DNA of 64,000 nucleotides from Triplophysa rosa (taxonomy: Eukaryota; Chordata; Actinopteri; Cypriniformes; Nemacheilidae): positions 19,588,403 to 19,652,402 of the forward strand of contig NC_079898.1 of NCBI RefSeq assembly GCF_024868665.1, in the 5' to 3' direction. Positions within the stretch are counted from its first letter, which is position 1; each line of letters starts with the position of its first letter. The notes beneath the pieces are model-generated. The model was not told the DNA's origin. It ran no database searches and saw only the letters and a list, made by a program, of their open reading frames with translations. The position numbers and the translations under genes were made by a program. Positions 48,426-62,720 of this stretch are shown piece after piece.

Positions 48426-50625
48426 AACAACCGGACGACTGGAACTTTCTACAAAAAATTTTTTGTATGATCAAAAAGCAGTTTTTCTTTCTTTTTGTCA
48501 TTGCGTTGTCCAATGAAACAGGAATTTATGTGCGTAAAATGCAAATCAGACATTTGGAGAACGGTTTCAAAATCATTTTCTTTTGTTTACACTTGCACTC
48601 ACTTCTGCTCCAAAGGACGGACTTTAACACGCAGCTGAACTTTGAGATTATGTTTGTGAACTGTGGCGAGACCTTTGACCCTAAGGAGGAATCAACGATA
48701 GGCAGCTTTGAATTTTTTTTATGTCCAGACCTGCCCCAAGTCAAGTTTTAGGAGCAATCATCTCTTCCAGAAGTAAATTCCAGAAGTGCCTCATCGGACC
48801 TTTAGAATAGCTCTTAAACTTGGCATAGGCATTTTATTTTCATATTTTTCACGTATTTTTTGCAGTAATACTTAACAAATATGTTGGTTCTTTCTTTATG
48901 CTAGCAAATTCTGTTCACACTTCCAAATGTTAAGAGAAAAGGTTTACTTAAAAAACTTTTTTTTTTTTTGGTGGAAATTGGTACTCGAATACTGAAACAG
49001 TAAACGAGTATTTTGACTGAAATTATTGTTCAGTTTTTGAGGTGAGTATGGAGCTTTCGCGTAAATGCTTCTGACAGGCATATAAAAAGTTTCTATTCTG
49101 ATGTCTTATAGACTATCAAAGTTTGCTTTGGAGAGAAACCCAGTTTTGGGGTTTTTGGTAATCCAGTTGGGAAAATTATTTTATATCTTGAATCACGGAG
49201 AGAGACAATTCATTATAATGCAAGACAGTTATGCGTATGTATATATGTAAATAGAAAGACATAGCTGTGTATATTTGAGTTTAGTAAGTTATGTGACACC
49301 TTTTTCATCAGTCATTCTTAATTTTTTTCTTTTTTTGCCTCTCCCAGACTCCTTCTCTCTTTTCTCTGTGTCATTCCTTTTATTTATGTCGGACAGAAAA
49401 GTTATATATATGTATATATATATATATATATGGTTATATAAAGGTATGTGAAAGGGCCGCAGCCTGTGGGGACTCTATATATATATATATATATGGTTAT
49501 ATAAAGGTATGTGAAAGGGCCGCAGCCTGTGGGGACTCTTTATAAGAGATATTATAAACATACATGTAAGATGCTCTGTCGTCATTTTAGAAATGTTTAT
49601 CTGTGACTTTCCTAATGAATGTTGACTAGGGAGGAGACACTGACCATGCTGAAAGAAAGAAAAAATGGTGTTTCAGGATAAAAAAACTTCTGAAGCTTAA
49701 CATCATAGGAGGGACACTTGAAAAAAAACTTTATTCTCTAAATATTATGCATGTCTGAGTGGCACTTTATCTCATTGGAAAAGTCCAACACCTGCATATT
49801 CAAGCCAATGTCAGTCATGACATGTGTTTATATTAGTGTCCCAGACTGTCTGATTTTTAGGCCTGATGTTGGAATACTTTGGAAGATTTTTATTCTTAAT
49901 GTGTGACATTATTGTTTTGTATTATTCTGGTTCTGGTTAAACAGAACCAGAAATGGACCAGAACCTCTAAATAAGATTGACCCAAAAATGTTTGCACATA
50001 ATTGCAAACTAACCAGCAAGTATTGTGTTGAATATTAGGCTTTATTGTGCATTTATATATAAAATGGTACTATATTACTATAATGCCATTTTTAGAAAGA
50101 ACACTATAGAACCAATAAAGCTAAACTTACAGTAGAACCCCCCCTTTTTTTTAGATGGCAGGGTATATTTTTTTCTTTTATTATTTATGTGTGAGTTATG
50201 GGTTCAGTTGAATGCATTTGTTTCAAAGGTTTTGGAAGATCTGGAGAATAATGTCAGCGCATGTTGCTTAGGCTGAATGAAGGGAACAATTTCAATTTTT
50301 CTTTTTTGTCATTTGTTTCATTCGGTGTCTGCAGTACAAACATTACAGGAAAATAAGATGAAAACAGGAATATTGAAAATGCAAAATGTGATGGCAAGAT
50401 TGATGGCACTCCTTATTTAATGCAGTTATTTCCAAATATGTTATTAGAACAATAAAAGGAATTGTTAACACTCCACTTGCATATAAAGAACAAAGAACAC
50501 ACAGAAAGTCCGTCGCATTACTGTCTGTGATTAGTTTTACATGCACTGATGGTGATACTGAATCTTACTTTTCATTTGTTGTACCTGGACCTGATTTTCC
50601 CCCAACAATCCAAGTATTTATTAAA
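48426..50625 (+). other. jag2: jag2 3' UTR (inferred extent)
   Basis: AT-rich, no ORF with motifs. Poly(A) signal candidates are AATAAA at 50114-50119 and 50451-50456 and ATTAAA at 50620-50625. Which is used cannot be decided from sequence. Confidence 0.5.
49414..49539 (+). repeat. 63-bp tandem duplication with TA microsatellite
   Basis: tggttatataaaggtatgtg begins at 49431 and again at 49494, and the 46 nt through gggactct (ending 49476 and 49539) are identical. Each copy is preceded by a TA run, so the unit is TA repeat plus unique part. Confidence 0.9.
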
Positions 50626-53600
50626 GATTTTTGTATCTATATAGTTCAGTGTTTCATTTCACATATATAGCGGCATTTATTATGCATCTGTCTTTGTTTG
50701 ACCTTTGCATTTTTAACCAAAACCCAAACCGAAATCCTGGCTTGTCTGTCACCTGCTTATGTCATGCATGAAATCCACAGGACCTTTAGCAGCCAGAGCG
50801 CTGCAAGTCAAGTCAAAGAGGCTAAAAACAGAAAAGAGATGGCGATAACAAGAGTTTTGTTTTGACTCGGTCAGAGTAACGATGTGTATCATCTCTTTCT
50901 TGAAGATTAACCTGCTCTAACTCATCCTCAGTCTTTAATTTCTCAAGAAGAAAAGACACACCCACATAAAAATTCCTCTGTCTCTTTACAGAACCATTCA
51001 CCCAGGATTATCGGATCTCTCAGGAGGATGAGGGCACAAAGAGTTTGGGTTTTAGGTGACAGAGTTTAGCCTCAAAGTTGTGGAACAACAAATATCTTCA
51101 TGAAGAATGGCCTTGATTCAGGCAACTATTAACATTTAAGAGATGAAATGAGAAATTGTTTCAAAACTTGCCTTAAACCCACAATCACATTTTGACCTTT
51201 TTTCAGTTTATCCATAATCCTTCATGAGAACACCTATGTCAAATGTGTTTGTCATTTGCAAAATCTCTGTTTTCAATAGTTAATGCATTTATAAACTGCA
51301 CAATGAAAATGGTCTTATAGGTTCTATTGCTATCGCTTCACATAATTTCTGAGAACATGCCTCAAGATGCAGGGAGTTACGGTGATTTTACCATCATAAA
51401 CAACACCATAATAAAAGACAGCAATGCTTTCTAATTAAAATAAACGTAAGCTTTTTTTCAAAGATGTTTTAGCTTTAGTCTCCACTTTAAAAATCTGACT
51501 TGATTATTACAGATAGCGATAAAAAATGTTTGGAAATCTATACTAGTATTTCCTATTGACATGCTGAAGCAAAATAGAACATATAAGCATATAAACCTTT
51601 TCTTTGTTTTTAATTAGATGAAAACTTTTAGGTGCTGGGAAGCTTGCAGCAACTGAACATTTTGGACTCCTGATGTCAACAATAATGGGTTTGTGTACAT
51701 GCAACAAACATATAAAACCAAGCATCGATTTGTTGACACATTGGATGTTTTCCCCGTTGTAATTTAAACTAAGATTATAGCTGAGTCAGCGTTAAGATCA
51801 GGTTTAGAATCCAAACTGCATGCACAGACACAAAGAAAAATAATTTCGTTAACATGTTTTCTGCCAAAATAGGAAGCTGCCAACAGGCATCTGGCAGCTC
51901 AGAGTTTAGCACATGAAACCTGAGGTGTTCCTCATATTCCTATTAAAAAAAAAAGTGTGTGAGAGAGAAACAACAAACTAAAAACTCATGTTAAAGTACT
52001 TTTATCAGCAAGTGTACGGATTTTGAGCATCCAAACATACCAATAGCGTGTTTGGTTTCATGGTTTGTATGTCTTTTGGTTAAATGATGAGGAAGTATTA
52101 AAAAACAATCATCATGTTTGCAAATCCATTTATTGTTAATGTCTAAAAATAACACACTTCAAGTTTGAAATTATAAATACAATTTATCAAAAACTCTCTA
52201 TGCTTTATTCGTCTTAGATTTCTAGGAGGAGACACACATACAAAGAGGAGTCAAAGCCTGTTTTTCATTCGTCTCAATACCTTAATTGTTTGTGGAAACA
52301 GCTGCTTAAGACCCTCTGCGGGTTTTAAGACTCCATGCTGGCATTAAACACGCCGAGATCCTCAACTTAACTGAACTTCATTCAGCGAGTGCTGGCAAAA
52401 CACTACAACAGCTGCCAAACTAAACTCCTCTCCTCCAAAACTGTCATTCTCAAAACAGATAATGAAATAGTACAGAACTGTTAAATAGCATCCCTGCAAA
52501 ATCACCAGCACCTTTAAAATCACCATTTGCAACATTTAGCATGAATAGTTGAATATTTCAGGCATGAATTTCTGAGAACTTCAATGGACAGTGATGGTAT
52601 TATTACCCCCGGTTAATCATTAAATTCTTGCTTTGCATTCTTGGGCATGTTCTGATCTGTCCTCTTCACTTGTGAATCTAAAAGCCTTTTATCATGGCAG
52701 AGGTCAGATCATTTCAAGTGATTTAAACTGTGAAGCTAAGCAAGATATAAAACAGTTTAGTTAGAGAGTGCTTACACATAGATATTGACATGTAGAAAGA
52801 AAACCAAACAGAAAAAAACACTAACTTTCAAATGTTCTACACTGGTTTTATGTGTGTGTTTATTTGGTGCTCAGAAAATTCATGTAGCGGCACGGCACAT
52901 CACAGGCACATCACATTTTGCCACACCCTGAATTAAATCTCCTACTAAGAAGCTTGTGAAATTTCTATTTGATCTCAAAACAAGAAAAGACATGCATTAT
53001 TCCTGACACAGAAGGTGTCAGCGTTGTACTGACAATTCTTTCCATTTTTGAGGTTTTGTATTCTACTTTTTAATTACATTTTGATTAGAATCACATCCTT
53101 TCTAAGAGGTAACGCAGCAAAATCTCAACCAGTGTTTTAATGCCACACAAGCATTTTTTGATCATTTTAGCATGGGTTGACCAATTATCCCAGAAGTGAC
53201 ATCACTGAGCACTTGTTTTTAAATAAAAATGTACCTACTCAAGTCATGGAACTTCTAATGATCATATAATGAACTACTGTATAATCTGATGGTGAAGATG
53301 AAGACACAATACATTGGTAGACGTCTTATAGGAGCAGGACTGAGAAACATTGCAGTTAATAATCTCCACCTGGTTCTCCTCACTTGTCTCTATAGTTACA
53401 ACAGGGTATCGAATGCAGGTCATTTCCAGATGGAGGTTTACACAGTTGCCACACATGTGATGGATTAAGTACTGGATAGAATAGAGGGGAAAAATGATCG
53501 AACATCAGATCTGTATTGAATCTCTTCTCATAACAGGTTGTTTAACATACCTTCCTCTTTTTCTTTAAGTTATGAACTATCACGATCATACTTTTGAGCA

Positions 53601-53809
53601 AGCTCCTTAACCTAACCTGTTCCCGTAATGCGGTTTAAATCAAACAAATCACCTGAGTGCCTATTTAGTAAAAACAAATATGACAACAGGCTTTTTCATT
53701 TATCAGGATTTGCTTCTGATAATATTTGATTTAAACATGTTGTGCTTTGATTTGTTTGCAGTTATGCATCTCACAGACTATATTTTTTTTTTTTTTAGCA
53801 ATATATGCA

Positions 53810-53880
53810 TTCTCTGGGAAGAGAACGCATGACCTTGGCATTGTTGCTTTTCCAATTGAGCTACAGAAACAATAAGACTG
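53810..53880 (-). repeat. Decayed tRNA-derived SINE head
   Basis: On the minus strand it reads tgtagctcaattgg, then aatgccaaggtcatgcgttc, the A-box and B-box region of a tRNA-like SINE. No tail is visible and the B box is mutated, so it is not a functional tRNA. Confidence 0.5.
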
Positions 53881-54678
53881 TAGTTGTATAGACATGATAA
53901 GATGTATGTTTACTGCTTTTGTAAACTGAACACAGTAAAGCTCTGTGATGTGTGCACATGCATGTGTCTGAGTGACTGGTCAGCTGTTCTTCCTTCTGCA
54001 GCTGTCCGTCATCATACGACCAGCTGCCACCACCAACCTATCAATGAATCACTGCTCCTTTCCATAAACAAACCACGTGTGTGTGTGCTTTCACAAATAC
54101 AAGTATTACGTTACAACAAATGTTAACATTGCTTTTCCGTCGCTCCTTTGTCTTCCTGACTGCATGTAAGTGTAGCCGAGTATATTTACTGTTCGATGAT
54201 GAAAAACCACAGAGTGCTCCAGGTGTCAGTGCATTAAAGTGAGTCAGTGGTCCATCACAGAAGTGCAAGGTGGACTCTGCTGTGTTGTCCATGGATTCAT
54301 AACAATGACTTTGTCACAGTTATGTAGTTAATGGTATAATAGTCACCAGCTATTGCAATCTCTTACAAACTATGAGGATCCTGGAGTGAGAATGAGATGC
54401 AATCTTCAGTATTTACTCAAGCGCACTCAGTTCTGGTTTCTTAAAATATATTATCGTTTTGCACATTATTATTTAGGAATTTTTTTCGCATTTTGTATGA
54501 TGACCTCTGATTGCAATATTGTCACTTTGCATATTCGCTGTCCTGTGTTGCAATGGGAATTACACAAGCGATATCATGCTTTCAAGAGCCTTCAAAAATC
54601 AGCCAATGACAGACACACAAATTATTCAGATTCATATCATATTTGAAGATGGAAAGAAGTGTTCTGTCGAATTGTCCT

Positions 54679-54954
54679 ACCCTGTCAGATTTTCCTACCG
54701 CAGGGCAAAATTTAATATAATCTAAACCACATCAACAAAATAAACAGGTAGGATGATTCTTCAATGCAAAATACCCTGTCAGATAGTCCTACCATCTTAA
54801 AATAAACACATAAAAAAGTTTACACTGTAAATACCCTATCAGATTATCATACAGTATAAAATAAACAGGTAGGATTCATTTACAGTGCAAAATATGAAAT
54901 CAAATTGTCCTACCAGTAATAAATAAATATGTAGAATGATTTAACAACGAAAAT
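54679..54954 (+). repeat. Minisatellite of about 60-bp diverged units
   Basis: Four units start at 54679, 54773, 54833 and 54894 (94, 60, 61 and 61 nt). Each starts like accctgtcagattgtcctac, has an aaataaaca centre and most end in ggtaggatgattt...gcaaaat. The tcctac and gtagga pieces within a unit are complementary. Confidence 0.75.
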
Positions 54955-55481
54955 ACTAAAATTTTGATTGTTATCAAGTACTACACGGCTCATTTGCTTG
55001 ATTCTGACAAAACTAATAACACCCTGTAACCCGGATGCTGCGAATCATTTTGAGAGGGGCAGTTTAATATTACACAAAAATGAATTATAAATATGTCTTT
55101 TAATAACATATATGACATATTTACAAATGATGAAACCAATTTGCCTGTTCGTGACGTTTGAACGTCGTTTCTTACTTTAAAACCGAAACTAAGCGGCTTT
55201 TCCTCGCGGAAGGTCTGTATTCGGTAAAAATGAGCTAATAAAATATTTCAAAATGTGGCAAGTAGCCATGTAATAAGTTGTGTAATAAGCCCCTTCAGTA
55301 TGATACAAGATCACCCTGTCTGGGCTTATTTCTGCGATAACAACCGGCTGCCTGTACATTATCCCTTACGTGAATGTATGCATCTGCGTGTTATCTCGGG
55401 CAATAGAGGTTGCAGCTGTTCTCTTCAGATGAGTCCAGTCACTCCTCAGCTGCTTAACTTCTGAATACTGAACATGTGTCT

Positions 55482-55511
55482 TTGTGTGTGTGTGTGTGTG
55501 CGTGTGTGTGT
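55482..55511. repeat. GT microsatellite
   Basis: A GT run with one CG interruption that leads directly into the repeat at 55510-55800. Confidence 0.85.
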
Positions 55512-55800
55512 TTGTGGACTTGGTTTTTATATGGGGACCTAAACCTGAATGCACACCAACTCATGGGGACCCGTGTCACTGTGGGGACCAAAATTGAGGT
55601 CCCCATGGGCACAAAAGCTTATAAATTGTACAGAACGATAATTTTTCAAAATCTAAAAATGCAAAAAGTTTTCTATGATCTTTAGGTTTAGGGGTTGGGT
55701 TAGGGGATAAAATATACAGTTTGTACAGTATACAACTCATTACGCCTATATGGACTGTCCCCACGGAGATAATAAGTGTAATAATAATAAGTGTGTGTGC
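55510..55800. repeat. Fish dispersed repeat with gggacc motifs
   Basis: Contains tatggggacc, actgtggggaccaaaattg and ggtccccatgggcac, then ttaggtttaggggttgggtt, a combination widespread in fish noncoding DNA next to GT runs. No coding potential. Confidence 0.5.
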
Positions 55801-57117
55801 CTTCAAAGAAAACTTACTAACCTCAGTAATGAAGGTGAATTATACCTGCCATTATAAAAACATTATGATTTATTGATTTATTGAGTCTCAGGTCAGTCAT
55901 TTCATCATTAGGGTCTGTCATAAGTAACCAGCACTGACAGTGTCTGAGAACTGGCCCTAGGCTGTTAGGTGTAGCCTGGGATTGTGTATGTTAATGGGTG
56001 TGTCAGACTGCTGTCTCTCTCAATGAGACTTTTCCCAGCCTTGGTTATGGAGCCAGTCCTAAAATAAACCTTGAAGCACACACAGATAAACACACACACA
56101 CATGCGTCACCTGAGATTGAGTCCTAAGAGGATACAGATCAGTTCAAAGAGCTATGGTGGACTTTAAATTCACTAATGTCACAAACTGCTGCAGAATCAT
56201 TGTGATTAATAATTTCAAGCTTAGCGTTAGTTCTGGCAGGTCACGCGAGTCTAGCTTGCATCAGCCTATCACATCAGGTGCAGCTAATCAACGTTAACCA
56301 ATAGTCATACAACACACAATAGACTGCGTCCTATTTAAGTTGCATTTCTTTGCTCCTTATCAGCTGCTTAATCGTGCTGATTTATTTATTTGATTTATTT
56401 GCAATGGTATTAGAGACTTTATTGGGCAGCAAGGTTTACTGTGAATTCGTAACCATCAGGGACGTAGAAGTCAGCTCCTGTTTTAGAAATGTCAATGCCA
56501 CACACACTTTTTGGAAAATTAACAATTATTTTTAGATGTATTATAATATTTATATATTTAAAATATATGATTATATTTCAAAGAGCGCCTTTAGCAGACC
56601 GCGTAAAAGTAAACAAAAATTTACGCCACCTTAAAAACAACAACTTTTTATGCCGCCAAACGGTCACAGACCGATCGGCGTATGGCATCGTGAAGTATCG
56701 TGAGAATAATTCGAGAGCGGACTGCTCTGTATGCTTTTGAAATACTCTCGTGGTACTTTGATGTCGTCCGTCAATCAGTCTGCGCAGGCCGCATGAAAGC
56801 GTACACACCTTAGCTGTGACTGAATTCGCCCCCTATCTCCAATATAGTGCACTATATCGGGTGTCCACCATTTTGTAGTGTTGTCCGAATTCTGAGTAAA
56901 CAACTCATTCCCTACATTTGTTCGCTACTTTTTACCCACAATGCATTCTGATTTTGAGCGTATATCCAACGTATACTCGCTCACTCATATTTCCCATGAT
57001 ACAACGTGAATCAACCGGAGGAGAGTGACCGTTAATGCCACGAATGTACGTTTATACACTTGTGTTTGTTCTTGTTCACAGTTATTTTCTACTTTTTGAG
57101 AATAAACAGATTAAATG

Positions 57118-57272
57118 CCTTTCCTGTGGCTTAGTGGATAGAGCATGGTACTAGCAACGCCAAGGTCATGGGTTCGATCCCAGGGGATTGCACATAGTCA
57201 GGAACAAATGTATAATACAATGCAATATTAGTCGCTTTGGATAAAAGCGTCTGCCAAATGCATGAATGTCAT
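57118..57272 (+). repeat. tRNA-derived SINE, near complete (cyprinid HAmo-like)
   Basis: The head has an A box (tggcttagtgg) and B box (ggttcgatccc), internal RNA polymerase III promoter elements from an ancestral tRNA. The tail is agtcgctttggataaaagcg then tctgccaaatgca. This head-tail combination fits the cyprinid HAmo-type SINE. It is not a tRNA gene: the clover-leaf 3' half and acceptor stem do not close. Confidence 0.75.
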
Positions 57273-57778
57273 ATATAGCAGTGATTTATTTTAAATATAT
57301 GAAGTACTTTTATTAAACGTAATAAATGTAATAGTAAATAAACGTGGCAAACATTTGTTTTGTTCTCTGTATTAAAAACGAATACAATAAACGTGACAAA
57401 TAATATAAATGAACTTTATCATTTTACAAAACAATCCATAAAGCCACACAGGTGTAATATAATGACGAATGTCCGCGACAGTACTGTCAGACTGTTGTTC
57501 ACTCATTTTCATTCACTTCTTCCCCATATAGTGGACTATTTAGCATTCGCTATATAGGGAATAGGGACTAGTGAATGAGTGAACAAGTGAGCGAATTCAG
57601 ACGCAGCTCTTGGCTTAGGACAACAGGGCAGCATTACGTCACCCAATTTATATTAATCGTTTGTTATGTGTCCACCCACATGTCAGATGACTACGGTGCA
57701 GGTAAGCTGCTAAATGTGAATCCTAAAAGTACGTACGTGTCATGACAGTATAGGGAGGCTCAGACATAACGTATTTTT

Positions 57779-58437
57779 GTATGCAAAACCCGGAAGCGAG
57801 TTAGCATTTTAGGACTTCCGGTTCCATCGCTCCAATGTCTATGGGTTTTTTGAACGGGTTTTTGGTAAATCGCCTGAAATAATGTCTGTGGTAAACAAAA
57901 CCTCAAAATAATCTCACGTTTTATTCTATGACATGAAACACACTAATTATAACACGCTTGTGATTTTTTAAAAGCCTTATTGTGTCTTAAAAACTGCGGT
58001 TGCTAACTAGTTCCAAAAGCGACTACTTCCTTTGGCGGGGACGTTAGACGTCATCGTGCATATAAAGCTCACAAATAATGCAACATGGGCACAAATCTCT
58101 TAAAACGTAGATGTGGACACATTTTTAATAAAGTTTGAAAGAGTTGTCAGAGGCTTGGTGGTGGTGACGTTGGTTTTGAGCGACCTTAAGCGTAGTCTGT
58201 TCATAGCATTGTGTTAGCTTTTTACTTCTGCCGATTGTATTTCGGCTTCACAAGTAACAAATGTGGTGTCAACTTGTAAAGATTATCTTCCTTTTCCTGA
58301 GACGTCCTGAGACAAAACGGTCAAGTGTCATAACCCTTAGTTAAACACAGAGCTTATTTTTCCAAAAGTCTATGGGAAAAATGCATAGGCTTTCGATCGA
58401 GGGAACCCGTGTACCGCTAACTTCCGGCTTGGCATAC
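57779..58437 (+). repeat. Dispersed DNA repeat, copy 2, with terminal inverted repeats
   Basis: Same family as 3377-3985. The left end gtatgcaaaacccggaag and right end cttccggcttggcatac are imperfect inverted copies, and tctatggg recurs inverted just inside. No ORF with transposase motifs, so probably nonautonomous. Confidence 0.6.
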
Positions 58438-60460
58438 AAAAACACGTCATCTCTTTGGCTCTCTATTGCTATGAAATAAAATGTATCTAATCAATTAAAG
58501 AATTGTATTTCGGGTATTTAAAAAACACAGAAACATTTCCAGAATCACTGGGATGTTCACACTAGCACGTGTCTGACTGTTTCGGAGGACCCGTCGGTTG
58601 CAAGCAAACACCTGGAGTCTTTTAACCTGCCATGCATTCTCACAAATCACAAATCCATTCAAAGTGATGGAGAGCTTCTTTTTCAGACCGTCTTGGTTGC
58701 AATTGGGCCACAGCTGCATTCCAGATGTAACGTTAGTTAACACTGCTTAATTAAATAATAATGGGATAAAATAGGCCTACAACTTTTTAGGTGGCAGTTG
58801 TCCTGTGGCATCACTTTAAGTCAACGACTGCGTTACTGTCTATTTAAGTGAATAAATCAGTCAGGCTTTTTGCAGTTCGCTCTTTTCATCTCATGTTTTA
58901 AAGCCGTCCATAACCTGGCAAGTAATTCCAAGCATTCTTTCACATTTCTTATGGTACGATGGTTGCAGCTATCAGTGTGAAGCATAAATGCAACAGATGT
59001 GGAGAGGGGCACGATAAGTCTTTCAACTAGGAAAAAGGGCCATTTAAGGAACGGGATAGTGCTGGAGGTTTCCAAGATACTCTACAAATAACCCATAAGC
59101 TGCTGTGGACACTTTTTAGATGTGAAAGAAATGGTGTTACAGTGTTACCAAAATTTGGTGATAAAGCAGTATGCTAACATTTAGTATTATGAAATACTAT
59201 GTAATTATAGACTGGAAGTCAAGTAGTGCGTATAGTACCCGAATCCCAAAATTATAATATAGACTTAATATTAACTGTCTTCAAAATTGAGAACAAAAAG
59301 CTGCTGACAAGCTAAGTCACCCAGGTTGGGACACTGTTATTATGTTTGAGTTGGTTACACAGTACTGGGGTCTCTCTCTCTCACACACACACACTTTAGA
59401 TTGGAACAGTATAATCAGTAAAGGTGTAATTATCTGTCTGTCTCTACTGTCTATTATTTGTTTTGCTACTTGTCTGCGAAGGGTGAAAGGTTAACATACT
59501 GTAAATAGAGGTCTATCTCTCTGTTTGTCTCTGTTTACTCGTTTCTCTTTGTGTGTACAGGTTTAAATGTCCAGGAATATAGTAAAATATGATGCCATAT
59601 CTCACGAACAAAAATAAAATCTTTAAGTGGTTCTAACTATATATTCCCAATTTGCTTTACATGGAAGAACATCAACAAGTTTGTGTGAGGGTTAGATTTA
59701 AGACTAGGGTAAATATCATTATCAAAACCATTACGTCTAGGTCCTCGCTAATATAAAGGCCCTTGTGTGTGCCAAACAGCAGCTGTTTTCTGCAGTTGCT
59801 TGTCACTTACTCTGTGTTTTTCCTAGTAATTTTCTCTCTCTCTGTGACCACAAGTTCAACACATTTAGTCGCTTGACCAGGCACTAACCACATAACTCCA
59901 CATGCATGTTTGGTATTAAATAAACATATACCTTGACCGAACATGAAGACTCACAGTACATCAGTTCATGCTGCCAATATACTACTGTACAGAGTGTTTT
60001 AAATGATGGATTGAATCTTTCGTGCATGGTGTGTTTTTGTCTGACACACTGCAGCCATATCATTTTAGGGTCAGATTAGTATCCATGATCAGTTAATCAG
60101 ATGCAATACGAATCGAAGAGGAATTGCTATTCTTGAACATTCCTGTCGCTAGGGTATTGACAATGTTGGTAGGATAAGCTACAGATACCCAAAACAGAAA
60201 CATAATTAACAACAAAATCTAAGAGTAAGATTAAGAATAGTTAACATTTTAGTATTTTCTCTCTACAAATTTCTTCGATGAATCAGATTTGCGTGTTAAA
60301 TCCCTTATCTCCTTTTTAGTGCCGTTAGGTTGAGGTAACTGATTAATGGATCAAAAAGACATATCCGCTATGTGCAGACAAACTTATTCACACACATTCC
60401 TTGAGATTTCTGACCTGGGTCAACCAGCAAGTCTGGACATGCCCTTCTTCTCAGATCTCG

Positions 60461-60474
60461 CACACACACACACA

Positions 60475-60554
<80 letters not shown>
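60461..60554. repeat. Compound CA / CACG microsatellite
   Basis: CA run, then about 12 units of GCAC (60475-60526), then a CA run to about 60554. The ORFs across it are low-complexity artefacts. Confidence 0.92.
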
Positions 60555-60557
<3 letters not shown>

Positions 60558-61335
60558 TTGCACTTACACTAAAAGCACTCATAAAAAAGTACCTGTGTCG
60601 TTTACCTGTTTCCTGAGAATGAGTTCTGCTCCTGACTAATCTACTCATTTTGTGGAATTTTCATGAACATAAAACATCAGATACAGTGTATTAGTCAATC
60701 ATTTATTATTGAATTGAGCTTGATGGGAACACAGAGCAACTCACAATTTTCTCATTAAAAAGTTTTTGTGTGCTTGTTGACTGAAAGAACTCTAAACAAT
60801 TGAACTGTTTTTGCATGATTTGCACAAAAGAAACATTTTGCTTCAAAAGTGGAGCAAAAGTAAACACAATGCATGAGATTCTAGAGATCAACCTGTTTCT
60901 GTACACCAATGCCATGCACATGTGCATCAGTTGATCTGTGCAGGAGATGCATTGGTGTTCAGTTGCTCATCTATCTGTGTGTTCGTACCTGTCTGCACTC
61001 TGTTAAAGTGTATTGTGTGTAATGGAAGTTTGGCCATTAATCTGAGTCGCAGACACTCTGTCATAAACACGTATTACTTAGCCAGAGTGTGTACAATTGT
61101 GTATAAGTATGTGTGTGTCACACCCAGTTATAAACTCTGACTCTGGGAGGCCTTCAGGCTATGTTTTTTTTTGTCTTTTTAATCCCAGTGTGGCATCTCA
61201 TCCCGCTTGTTAGACCTTGTGTCTGCACCTGTGACATTTTCCTGGCAATGCTGCCACCTGTTGGACAGGAGGGGTTTTACATCATGGTGATCTAAAAACG
61301 ATAATTTTTCTGTATTTATTTAGCTGAAAAATTTT

Positions 61336-61395
61336 AGTATAATGCAATGTAAGTCGCTTTGGATAAAAGCTTCTGCCAAATGCATAGATGTGAAA
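61336..61395 (+). repeat. SINE 3' tail
   Basis: Reads ataatgcaatgtaagtcgct then ttggataaaagcttctgcca, the same tail as the SINE at 57118; the tRNA-like head is missing. Confidence 0.6.
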
Positions 61396-61583
61396 TGTAG
61401 CGATTATGATTATCAAATGTTTGAATGCCTTTTTTAAGCAGATGTACAGTATGCACATAATGTACTAATGCACAATGCTGTATTTTAATTTATAGACAGT
61501 GTCTGTCGAGTGCATATACACGAATCAGATCATTATAAAAATGTAAAAAAATATATATAAATGTAAAATGTTTTAGTTACACT

Positions 61584-61678
61584 AGTGCTTAAAAAGGGAG
61601 GGGTGGAGTGAGCCGTTGCTTCCAATTCACAACCTCACCACTAGATGCCGCTAAATTTCACACACTGGACTTTTAAAG
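61584..61678 (-). repeat. Dispersed repeat, inverted partner of 63376-63472
   Basis: The reverse complement contains agcggcatctagtggtgagg and ctcactccacccctcccttt, matching 63376-63472 in the opposite direction. Confidence 0.65.
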
Positions 61679-62720
61679 GTGGAATGTGATTCATGTGCTT
61701 CTTCTTTTGTTTGGATAAGTGTTAAATAATTCCATTTTCAGGTTTTGGAGTCCTGGTGGAATGTAAAAATGAGGTTACTTAACTTTATAGTTTTTTAAAT
61801 ACTAATAACATGCCATTGATATGTGTAGTTACAGTGTAAAGATTTCATTCGTTTTCACAGGGCATATGATGACAGGTTTATATCACGCAAGGTTTTTGTG
61901 AAGTGTTATACCACTTTTGTGAAGGTTTCATGTTCCTCAACAACATTGTTCACTCAGAACTCACAAGAAGTCTTTTGTTTTCAATAAAAGCTAAACGGTT
62001 TGGTGTGGCCCATATAGCAAAACCATAAAAGACCCTGAACACAGAACAGTCTCACTGTCTTCTATCGCAGAGCAAAACAGGGTGTGGATGCAAAATTCGG
62101 CTCAACATTGCAAGGGAACAAAACCCCAGAGGTGGAACTGTGTCGCTTACAAGAATCACCATATACTTCACAATGCATCAGTCAGTGGAGACCACCGCGC
62201 TCTGAAACGATAGCCAGCGATCATAGCGATGAGATAAGAGTATCGTTTTAACGCGGAGGCTTTCTGTGTTTTGCATTGCTCATGAGCGATGGTGTCGATT
62301 CAGTTGTTTTGTGCCAGTATTGAACACTGTAAAAAAAATCACAATACTGTAAAAAACTGTATATGAAAGTTGTCTTGGCTACAAGTCATTTGAACTTAAT
62401 TTATATTAAACGATCTTAAAATAATCTAGTAAATCTAGTTATATTTCATTTAAAAATACAACTAGAAGTCAATTTAATATAATTTAAGTTCAAATAACTT
62501 TTAAGCCAATAACTTAAAAATACATTTAATGCAGCTTTTGAACAAAAGTAAAAAAAACAGTAAACCAGCAAATGAGAATCTTCTCCAAATCAGTTTTTCA
62601 TATTTTCCATGTGTGTAAAGACAATTTTAAACATTTACCCTAAAAAAGTGTACCTCAGTGTTCTGATGTCTGAAGCCGTACAGGATGCTTGTAATGATCC
62701 CTGTGTTTTACCCTTAACGT

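Noticed and set aside
57118..57200. A tRNA gene
   Set aside because: A and B boxes are present, but the clover leaf does not close and a SINE tail follows, so it is a SINE head.
60346..60648. Four overlapping ORFs on both strands
   Set aside because: They are translations of a CA/CACG microsatellite (HTHTHT, VCVCVC).
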